19,179 bases of DNA from DAOUMF01 sp034411955 (lineage in GTDB: Bacteria; Chloroflexota; Dehalococcoidia; SM23-28-2; RBG-16-64-32): contig DAOUMF010000215.1 in assembly GCA_034411955.1 (NCBI GenBank), positions 1 through 19,179 on the forward strand. The letters are read 5' to 3'. The notes beneath the pieces are model-generated. The model did not search any database. It worked only from the letters and a program-made list of their open reading frames with translations, and was not told the DNA's origin. The translations under genes and the position numbers were made by a program. Shown here piece after piece: positions 13,681-19,179 of the stretch; position 1 is the stretch's first letter; each line of letters begins with the position of its first letter.

Positions 13681-14877
13681 CTACCCACCGATGAGTGACA
13701 CCACACGGTCAAGGATGCGGCCCGCGACCTCGTATTTGCTCATAAGGGGCAGTTCCTCCGTTCCCTCGCCATCCAAGAGCGTCACCTTGTTGGTGTCCGA
13801 GCCGAAACCGGAAACCTCAGCAGTCACGTCGTTGGCGGCGATGAGGTCCAACCCCTTCTCCTCCAGCTTGCGCCGAGCATTGGTCACCAGGTCCTCGCTC
13901 TCGGCTGCGAACCCCACCCTGACCAACCCCGGCCGCCGCCCGATCTCCGCCAGGATGTCCGGCGTCCGCACCAGGGAGAGGGCCATCTCATCCTTCCGGC
14001 GCTTGATCTTCTGGGTCACGGCCTCCGCCGGCTGGTAGTCGGCCACAGCGGCCGCCATGACCACGGCATCCGCGTCCGCGCACTCTGTTACCACAGCGTC
14101 GCGCATCTCCGCCGCCCGCCACACAGGGACGACCCGGACAGCATAGGGAGCGGTCACCGCCACCGGCCCACTGACCACAACCACCTCGGCGCCCCGGTCG
14201 CGGGCAGCCTCGGCCAGGGCGTAGCCCATCTTCCCGGAGGAGTAGTTTCCAATGTAGCGGACGGGGTCGATGGGCTCCTGCGTACCGCCCGCGCTGACCA
14301 CCACTTTTTTGCCGGCTAAGTCGCCCTCCCTACCCAGGACATATCTCACCGCGCCGATAATGCTGTCAACCTCAGACATGCGGCCCGGGCCGACATGGCC
14401 GGAGGCCAGGCGGCCCACCTCCGGGCCCACCACGTGCACGCCGCGGCTACGCAGCGTCTCCAGATGTCCCTGAGTGGCCTCGTGTTCGAACATCTGAGGA
14501 TCCATGGCCGGGCAGATGATGATGGGGGCCCGCGTCGCCAGGGCGGTAAGGCTCACCATGTCCTCAGCCAGGCCCAGAGCCACCCGGGCGATGGTGGTGG
14601 CGGTGGCCGGAGCGATGACCACGGCGTGAGCGCGGCGAGCCAGTTCGATATGCAGCTCCGATGCGCCAGACGCGATATCGAACATGTCCACGAAAGCGGG
14701 CCGGCCGCTGACCCCCTGAAAGGTGAGGGGCGAGATGAAGCGGGCCCCCGATGACGTCAGGAGGACATCCACCTTCGCGCCTGCCTGGGTGAGCTTGCTC
14801 GCCAGATCCACAGCCTTATAGGAGGCTATGCTTCCGCTCACCCCCAGCACGATATTTCGGTCAGTCAGATTGTACAT
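13681..14877 (-). CDS. coaBC: bifunctional phosphopantothenoylcysteine decarboxylase / phosphopantothenate-cysteine ligase
   Basis: CoaBC joins cysteine to phosphopantothenate and decarboxylates the product in coenzyme A synthesis. The N-terminal CoaC half (1-180) has the flavin-binding LGVSGSIASYKAVDL and the catalytic His76 in ELHIELA. The positions equivalent to E. coli Asn125 and Cys158 are Asp126 (CPAMDPQM) and Ser159 (LASGHVGPGRM). The CoaB half (from about 188) has VVVSAGGTQEPIDPVRYIGN, SSGKMGYALAEAA, AAAVADYQP and GFAAESEDL, then ANDV. The 398-residue length is normal. It lies 23 nt after coaX and 7 nt before the crotonase. The function is firm; the residue changes are natural variants worth noting. 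Confidence 0.95.
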   Translation of the reverse strand: MYNLTDRNIVLGVSGSIASYKAVDLASKLTQAGAKVDVLLTSSGARFISPLTFQGVSGRPAFVDMFDIASGASELHIELARRAHAVVIAPATATTIARVALGLAEDMVSLTALATRAPIIICPAMDPQMFEHEATQGHLETLRSRGVHVVGPEVGRLASGHVGPGRMSEVDSIIGAVRYVLGREGDLAGKKVVVSAGGTQEPIDPVRYIGNYSSGKMGYALAEAARDRGAEVVVVSGPVAVTAPYAVRVVPVWRAAEMRDAVVTECADADAVVMAAAVADYQPAEAVTQKIKRRKDEMALSLVRTPDILAEIGRRPGLVRVGFAAESEDLVTNARRKLEEKGLDLIAANDVTAEVSGFGSDTNKVTLLDGEGTEELPLMSKYEVAGRILDRVVSLIGG

Positions 14878-14900
14878 CTCGCTCTTTCACCCACACGCCG

Positions 14901-15671
14901 CTACCCTCGGTTCATCTCATAGATGATGCGCAGCCCTTCGAGCGTGAGATCCACGTTCACGGTATCGATGACGTTGGTCTCGCGTGCAATTAGGTCAGCG
15001 TAGCCGCCAGTGCCGATGACCTTGGTGCTTGGGCCCAACTCCTCCTTGAAGCGGCCCACGATCCCTTCCACCAGCCCAACGTAGCCGAACACGATCCCCG
15101 ACTGAATCGCTGCCACGGTGTTGCCGCCGATGGCCGACTTCGGGCGGGTGAGCTCCACCCGGTGCAGCTTGGCCGCCCGTTGGAACAACGCCTCCGCGGC
15201 GATCCCCAGGCCGGGGGCTATGGCACCGCCCACATAATCCCCCTCCCCATTAATGCCGTCAAACACGGTGCCAGTTCCCATGTCCACGATCACCATCGGG
15301 GGAGGCCCGTAAAGGTGGAGCGCCGCCACAGCATCTGCCACGCGGTCCACGCCCACGTCCCGAGGAGTGTCATACACGATGCGGAGCCCCGTTCGTACCC
15401 CTGTCGCCAGCACTAGCGGCCTCACCTGGAAGTAGCGCGAACATACCTCCTCGAACACCGGCTCCAGGTCCGGCACCACGCTCCCCATCACCGCATCACT
15501 GACCTCGGCGATGTCGAGCCCCTCATGGGCAAGAAGCCCCGCCATCAGCACGCCGTACTCATCTGCCAGCTTGCCCACATCAGTGGAAAAACGCCAGGTC
15601 GCCCTGAGTGTATTGCTCTCAAAGACCCCCAGGGTCACGGTGGTATTACCCACATCCACAGCTAGCAGCAC
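14901..15671 (-). CDS. coaX: type III pantothenate kinase
   Basis: CoaX phosphorylates pantothenate, the first step of coenzyme A synthesis. It shows the ASKHA-fold motifs: LLAVDVGNTTVTLGVF at the N-terminus with the phosphate-binding Asp, DVGVDRVADAVAA, VIVDMGTGTVFD and GGAIAPGLGIAAEAL. The frame is open to an ATG at 15824, but the preferred start is a GTG at 15671, giving the usual 256 residues. It is preceded by GGAGGTGATC, a 10-nt perfect match to the 16S 3' end, 8 nt upstream. An extended -10 promoter sits at 15705-15713. It heads the minus-strand group coaX-coaBC-crotonase-methyltransferase-YtfJ, so two CoA-synthesis steps are cotranscribed. Confidence 0.95.
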   Translation of the reverse strand: MLLAVDVGNTTVTLGVFESNTLRATWRFSTDVGKLADEYGVLMAGLLAHEGLDIAEVSDAVMGSVVPDLEPVFEEVCSRYFQVRPLVLATGVRTGLRIVYDTPRDVGVDRVADAVAALHLYGPPPMVIVDMGTGTVFDGINGEGDYVGGAIAPGLGIAAEALFQRAAKLHRVELTRPKSAIGGNTVAAIQSGIVFGYVGLVEGIVGRFKEELGPSTKVIGTGGYADLIARETNVIDTVNVDLTLEGLRIIYEMNRG

Positions 15672-15704
15672 TTCTGAACGATCACCTCCCACGACGGCGT
15701 GGAC

Positions 15705-15713
15705 ATTATAACA
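15705..15713 (-). promoter_or_regulatory. extended -10 promoter of coaX
   Basis: On the minus strand the sequence reads TGTTATAAT, a consensus TATAAT with the TGn extension. No convincing -35 is present at the usual distance, as is typical for extended -10 promoters. Transcription would begin near 15698, about 27 nt before the GTG, with the long Shine-Dalgarno in between. Confidence 0.6.
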
Positions 15714-15773
15714 GGCGAAATGAGAGCCCGGTGAAGGAGGTGCTATCCCTATCGAGAAGGCCAGAAACGGAGC

Positions 15774-15815
15774 CACATTTTGCCCACAAGGAAAGGGGAC
15801 ACATTTTACCGACGG
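15774..15815. repeat. two copies of CACATTTT(G/A)CC(C/G)AC, 26 bp apart
   Basis: Between the divergent coaX and dnaA promoters CACATTTTGCCCAC (15774-15787) recurs as CACATTTTACCGAC (15800-15813), offset by 26 bp and differing at two positions. The first copy contains TTGCCCACA (15780-15788), 7 of 9 to the DnaA box. The pair could be a regulator or DnaA-binding site, or a remnant of a transposon end; the sequence alone does not decide. Confidence 0.4.
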
Positions 15816-15831
15816 AGTTGTCATAAAATCC

Positions 15832-15861
15832 TTGACCGCCTTGCTTGGCGGTTGCTATCGT
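15832..15861 (+). promoter_or_regulatory. dnaA promoter with a palindrome in its spacer
   Basis: TTGACC (15832-15837) and TATCGT (15856-15861, with a preceding TGC extension) are separated by 18 nt. ACCGCC (15835-15840) and GGCGGT (15847-15852) are exact inverted repeats with a 6-nt centre, starting in the -35 box and filling most of the spacer. A protein binding there would block RNA polymerase. Transcription would start near 15868, about 55 nt before the dnaA ATG. Confidence 0.55.
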
Positions 15862-15922
15862 TCCGCGCGTCCGCTCCCCTAAGTCGCCCGTTTCATTTCG
15901 CCGCCCTACGGAGGGGGACCCG

Positions 15923-17278
15923 ATGGAAGACCCCGCTGCCCGCCGTGTATGGGATACTGCCCTCGGACAGCTCCAACTCCAAGTCACCCGCCCCAATTTC
16001 GACACATGGCTCAAGGATACCGTGGGCCTGGCCGCTGCCAACGGCACCTTCCTCATCGGAACGCCCTCCGACTTCGTCAGCGAGTGGCTCAGTGAGAAGA
16101 TGCGGCCCGTCATAGCCCGCACCGTGAGCGCCATCCTTGGGCAGCCCGTAAGCGTCCACTTCCAGGTCGTCTCACCCTTGACCGGCGGCAACGGCCACCA
16201 GTTGGACGCTTCACCCCTCACACCAGCGGGCACCCCCGTCCCCACCGCACCCAGCCCCAACCCAACCAAGAACGCGCACACCAGCTTCACTTTCAACCGC
16301 TTCGTTGTCGGAGACTGCAACCGCCTGGCAGCAGCCGCCGCCCTGGCAGCCGCCGACCAGCCAGCCCACGTATACAACCCCGTTCTCATCTACGGTGACA
16401 CTGGCCTAGGCAAGACTCACCTCCTCCGGGCCATCGCTCACCGCATCGGCAACGGCTATCGACACATCATGTACACCACCAGCGAGCAGTTCACTAACGA
16501 GTTCCTTACCAGCATTGACCAGCACAAACAGGACTCCTTCCGCCGCAAATATCGCTCCCTCGATGTCCTCCTCATCGACGACATCCAGTTCCTGTCCGGC
16601 AAGGAACACACGCAGGAGGAGTTCTTTCACACTTTCAACGATCTCCACGCCTCGGGCTGTCAGCTCGTTCTCACCTGCGACCGACCACCCAAGGCTATCA
16701 CAGGCCTAGAGAGGCGACTCTGCTCCCGCTTCCAATGCGGGCTCGTCGCCGACATCCAGCCGCCGGACGAGGACACACGCCTGGCCATCCTCCGTGTCAA
16801 GGCCCTCGAGCAGCGGATGAACATCACCCCTGACGTCGCCCAGCTAATCGCTGACCGTGCTCAGGACAACATCCGCGAACTCGAGGGCCTCCTCAATCGC
16901 ATCACCGCCTACGCCAGGCTGACCCGTGCCGCCATCGACCTTCAGCTCGCCCGCGCTGCCCTCAAGGCTCTCACCCCACCCTCGCCCTCCTCACCACCTA
17001 GCCCTGAGACCATCCTTCACCGCGTCGCCTGCTACTTCAACACAACCCCGCAAGCCCTCACTGGACCCAGCCGAGTCAAGCCTATCGCTGAAGCCCGCCA
17101 CATAGCCATGTACCTACTTCGAGAGGATGCACAATTGCCTCTCAAGACCATCGGCCACCTCCTAGGCAACCGCGACCACTCCACAGTAATCCACGGCTGC
17201 CGCAAAGCATCCACTTACCTCAACAACCCCACACGCCGCCGCCAGCTCGCCGAAATCCGCTGCAACACCGCAGGCTAG
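15923..17278 (+). CDS. dnaA: chromosomal replication initiator DnaA
   Basis: DnaA binds origin boxes and opens the duplex for helicase loading. From the ATG at 15923 (GGAGGGGG 5 nt upstream) the product has 451 residues. Domain I covers about 1-82, with a short Pro-rich linker (about 90-118). Then comes the AAA+ domain: FTFNRFVVG, Walker A GDTGLGKTH (158-166), Walker B LLIDD (216-220), sensor 1 near TCDRPP, box VII GLERRLCSRFQCGL and sensor 2 NIRELEG (317-323). Domain IV (about 362-451) carries the DnaA signature GNRDHSTVIHGCRK. Walker A begins GD where GG is commoner. The coding strand is C-rich and G-poor, increasingly so toward its 3' end. It is transcribed toward the putative origin, as in Bacillus. 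Confidence 0.97.
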   Translation: MEDPAARRVWDTALGQLQLQVTRPNFDTWLKDTVGLAAANGTFLIGTPSDFVSEWLSEKMRPVIARTVSAILGQPVSVHFQVVSPLTGGNGHQLDASPLTPAGTPVPTAPSPNPTKNAHTSFTFNRFVVGDCNRLAAAAALAAADQPAHVYNPVLIYGDTGLGKTHLLRAIAHRIGNGYRHIMYTTSEQFTNEFLTSIDQHKQDSFRRKYRSLDVLLIDDIQFLSGKEHTQEEFFHTFNDLHASGCQLVLTCDRPPKAITGLERRLCSRFQCGLVADIQPPDEDTRLAILRVKALEQRMNITPDVAQLIADRAQDNIRELEGLLNRITAYARLTRAAIDLQLARAALKALTPPSPSSPPSPETILHRVACYFNTTPQALTGPSRVKPIAEARHIAMYLLREDAQLPLKTIGHLLGNRDHSTVIHGCRKASTYLNNPTRRRQLAEIRCNTAG

Positions 17279-17399
17279 CATCACCTCTCTCACTACATCA
17301 TTCCCAACCCACATCTCAACCATTACCCCACACTCTCTTGCGCTATCCCACACGCGCATCCACTCTCCCCTCAGAAACGCCATCCCCACAAGTCACAAC

Positions 17400-17417
17400 A
17401 CTACTACTACGACTAAC
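17400..17417 (-). repeat. triplet repeat resembling DnaA-trios
   Basis: The plus strand has a run of ACT triplets interrupted by one ACG (ACTACTACTACGACT). The minus strand therefore reads TAG TCG TAG TAG TAG, 3'-GAT repeats fitting the 3'-[G/A]AT-5' trio pattern described for bacterial unwinding elements, with one mismatching triplet. It lies about 34 bp from the best DnaA box. The match is short and may be chance. Confidence 0.4.
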
Positions 17418-17421
17418 CCTC

Positions 17422-17451
17422 TTCGCAGCACAGTGTATCCGCGCATACAAT
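17422..17451 (+). promoter_or_regulatory. candidate obg promoter
   Basis: TTCGCA (17422-17427, 4 of 6) and TACAAT (17446-17451, 5 of 6) are separated by 18 nt, with a start near 17458, about 16 nt before the obg ATG. The last base of the -10 is the first base of the DnaA-box-like TTGTCCACG, so DnaA binding would cover the transcription start. Confidence 0.45.
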
Positions 17452-17459
17452 TGTCCACG
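17451..17459 (+). promoter_or_regulatory. DnaA box, TTGTCCACG
   Basis: Matches the TTATCCACA consensus at 7 of 9 positions and the TTGTCCACA form used in high-GC bacteria at 8 of 9. It sits at the point where strand composition flips and 14 nt before the obg start codon. Confidence 0.5.
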
Positions 17460-17473
17460 GGAAGTGCAGTCCA

Positions 17474-18727
17474 ATGATCGACTATGTCCGGATTCGGGCT
17501 ATGGGAGGTCCTGGGGGCTCCGGCTGCGTCAGCTTTCGGCGTGAGAAGTATGTGCCTCGTGGGGGTCCTGATGGTGGAGATGGTGGTAGGGGTGGGAATG
17601 TCGTGGTTGTTGCTGAGGCGAGCGTTAGTACGTTGAGAGAGCTTGGTCGGAAGAGGGTGTACCGGGCGGAAAAGGGCGAGCATGGGAAGGGGTCAGGCAG
17701 GAATGGTCGTAGGGGAAGGGACGTTGTTCTGCGAGTGCCTGTCGGAACAGAAGTGCGTCTGCCGGAGGAGGGGCTGATTCTTGAGGATTTGGACGAGGTT
17801 GGGAAGAGTGTTGTGGTGGCTAGGGGCGGCCTTGGTGGCAAGGGGAATGCGTGGTTTGCCAGGGCAGAGTACCAGGCACCACGCATAGCACAGCGAGGCC
17901 AGTCTGGAGAGGATAGAGAGGTCGAGTTGGACTTGAAGGTGCTGGCTGATGTGGGGATTGTGGGATTGCCCAACGTAGGGAAGTCTACCCTCCTGCGGGC
18001 GGTCTCAGCAGCGCGACCACGTGTGGCTGACTATCCCTTCACGACTCGCGAGCCTGTCCTAGGAGTGGTCGAGGTGGGAGTGGGGCGCTTCGTCATTGCC
18101 GACATACCAGGTGTGATTGAGGGTGCGCATCGAGGTGCTGGTCTTGGTCTTGAGTTCCTTCGCCATATCGAGAGGACGAGGATCCTGGTACACATGCTGG
18201 ATGGAACACGTCCGGATCCCATTTCCGACATGGATGTAGTAAATGGGGAACTGTCGGAGTACAGCGGGGCGCTAGCGGAGAGGCAGCAGTTCGTGGTTGT
18301 CAATAAGGTGGATCTCGCGGCTGTGGAGAATCGCGTGGGGGAGCTGGCGGAGGCACTGGCGAGGAGGGGTATTGAGGGGCAGTTTATCTCAGCGGTGGAG
18401 TGTCGCGGCACTGACGAACTGGTACGACGGATAGGAGAGGTGCTGCGACACGAGCGTGACCAGGGTACACAGGCGAGGCCTGCTGTGGTTCGGCCGAAGC
18501 CTGTAGGGCGACAGTTCCGGGTTGAACGGGAAGACGACGGGTTCCGGGTGCGGGGCGAGAGGGTGGTGACATTCGCTGAGATGATGCCCGTAGAGATGGA
18601 GGAGGGGAGGCAGGAGCTGTGGTGGCGGTTGGGCCGATGGGGGGTGACTGCTGCTGTGCGGCGGGCAGGAGCCCGGCCAGGGGCGCGCGTTCGCCTGGGG
18701 AGAGTGGAGCTGGAGTGGCCGGGTTGA
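17474..18727 (+). CDS. obg: GTPase Obg/CgtA
   Basis: Obg is an essential GTPase linked to 50S ribosome assembly and growth control. The 417-residue product has the glycine-rich Obg fold (1-157: GGPGGSGCVSFRREKYVPRG, GGDGGRGGNV, GGLGGKGN), the G domain with GLPNVGKST, DYPFTTREPVLGVV, DIPGVIEGAHRGAGLG and NKVD, and a C-terminal OCT domain (about 340-417). The start ATG has only a weak GGGAAG about 10 nt upstream, but the N-terminus MIDYVRIRAMGG matches the family. The coding strand is very G-rich with many GGG/GTG codons, opposite to dnaA. Its stop overlaps the nadD start as TTGA, so the two are coupled. Confidence 0.96.
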   Translation: MIDYVRIRAMGGPGGSGCVSFRREKYVPRGGPDGGDGGRGGNVVVVAEASVSTLRELGRKRVYRAEKGEHGKGSGRNGRRGRDVVLRVPVGTEVRLPEEGLILEDLDEVGKSVVVARGGLGGKGNAWFARAEYQAPRIAQRGQSGEDREVELDLKVLADVGIVGLPNVGKSTLLRAVSAARPRVADYPFTTREPVLGVVEVGVGRFVIADIPGVIEGAHRGAGLGLEFLRHIERTRILVHMLDGTRPDPISDMDVVNGELSEYSGALAERQQFVVVNKVDLAAVENRVGELAEALARRGIEGQFISAVECRGTDELVRRIGEVLRHERDQGTQARPAVVRPKPVGRQFRVEREDDGFRVRGERVVTFAEMMPVEMEEGRQELWWRLGRWGVTAAVRRAGARPGARVRLGRVELEWPG

Positions 18728-19179
18728 GGGTTGGCATCTTAGGGGGGACGTTCGACCCGGTGCACCGGGGCCACTTGATGCTGGCCAGGTGTGCCCGCGA
18801 GGAGATGACCCTGGATAGGGTGCTGTTCGTGCCTGCAGGCCAGCCCTGGCGGAAAGCCGACCGGGAGGTCACCGGCGCTGACCACCGCCTGGCGATGCTG
18901 CGGCTGGCGTTGCAGGGGGAGGAGGCGTTCCAGATAGAGACACTGGAACTGGAGAGAGAAGGCCCGTCCTACGCGGCCGACACGCTGGAGGCCTTGCAGA
19001 GGGCGCGGCCTGAGGACGAGCCTTTTTTCATCTTGGGAGAGGACGCCCTGGTAGACCTGCCGAACTGGGCGCGACCGCGGCGGATCCTGGCGCTGGCGGT
19101 GCTGGTGGTGGCGAGGAGGGCAGGCGTGGATCGGAGGGCTGTGGAGGAGGCTGGGCGGCGGCTGGCGGGGCTGCTGGAC
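18724..19179 (+). CDS. nadD: nicotinate-nucleotide adenylyltransferase, 3' part missing
   Basis: NadD adenylates nicotinate mononucleotide in NAD synthesis. From a TTG start overlapping the obg stop, 152 residues are visible: LRVGILGGTFDPVHRGHL carries the GGTFDPxHxGH nucleotide-binding motif, then VLFVPAGQPWRK, and FILGEDALVDLPNWARPRRI, matching the NadD G.DAL..L..W block (GED where GAD is commoner). The C-terminal ISSTxIR motif lies beyond the window. obg-nadD is a common gene order. The TTG is preferred because it leaves the usual very short N-terminus before the GGTFDP loop. Confidence 0.93.
   Translation, partial: MRVGILGGTFDPVHRGHLMLARCAREEMTLDRVLFVPAGQPWRKADREVTGADHRLAMLRLALQGEEAFQIETLELEREGPSYAADTLEALQRARPEDEPFFILGEDALVDLPNWARPRRILALAVLVVARRAGVDRRAVEEAGRRLAGLLD

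Larger units (their letters stand above)
17279..17473. other. candidate chromosomal replication origin (oriC) between dnaA and obg
   Basis: This 195-bp gene-free region is less GC-rich than its surroundings and contains almost no G on the plus strand until 17424 (7 G, 57 C in 17281-17400 by hand count), after which the skew flips to G-rich within obg. It contains a near-consensus DnaA box TTGTCCACG (17451-17459), a period-3 tract at 17400-17417 resembling DnaA-trios on the minus strand, and four CCCACA motifs at roughly 19-bp multiples. GC-skew reversal beside dnaA is the classical mark of a bacterial origin. Only one good box is visible, so this remains a candidate. Confidence 0.65.

Noticed and set aside
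17185..17193. DnaA-box-like TAATCCACG within dnaA
   Set aside because: 7 of 9 match but inside coding sequence for the conserved HSTVIHG motif, so the coding constraint explains it.

Overview
The window is a dense, high-GC bacterial chromosome segment with 18 protein genes recognised by family, one candidate small gene, and no RNA gene, insertion sequence or CRISPR array that I can see. The gene set (rpsO-pnp, coaX-coaBC, dnaA-obg-nadD, a YtfJ/GerW-like protein, tandem PAP2-type membrane proteins, frequent GTG/TTG starts) fits a Chloroflexota lineage such as Dehalococcoidia or another Gram-positive-like phylum. This placement is an inference from general impression and not from alignment.

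Layout from left to right. (1) 1-1965, minus: rpsO then pnp, with pnp cut by the window edge and a structured leader between them. (2) 2108-4097, plus: a DegV-kinase fusion, a 48-codon small ORF joined to its neighbours by start/stop overlaps, and a small ferredoxin-like barrel protein. (3) 4063-5831, minus: two related PAP2/Aur1-like membrane proteins in tandem. (4) 5959-8958, plus: pepA, an MBL-fold hydrolase and a CoA-binding protein behind one good sigma70 promoter. (5) 9107-11557, plus: a TetR regulator with a perfect operator at its own promoter, then an ABC permease and ATPase, forming a self-regulated export or membrane-remodelling operon. (6) 11554-15671, minus: coaX, coaBC, an atypical crotonase, a methyltransferase and a YtfJ-like protein, tightly packed as a likely operon with coenzyme A biosynthesis at its head. 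(7) 15923-19179, plus: dnaA, a 195-bp intergenic region, obg and the start of nadD.

The strongest signal beyond ordinary annotation is the dnaA-obg intergenic region. The plus strand is extremely C-rich up to about 17460 (7 G against 57 C in 17281-17400 by hand count) and becomes strongly G-rich inside obg (28 G against 5 C in 17581-17640). This sharp skew reversal beside dnaA, with a near-consensus DnaA box and a DnaA-trio-like triplet repeat, makes it a good candidate for the chromosomal origin, with obg in the position where many bacteria have dnaN. Other points of interest are the DegV-P-loop kinase fusion, the coupled small ORF, the crotonase lacking the usual catalytic glutamates, the variant CoaBC active site, and several well-formed promoters and operators.
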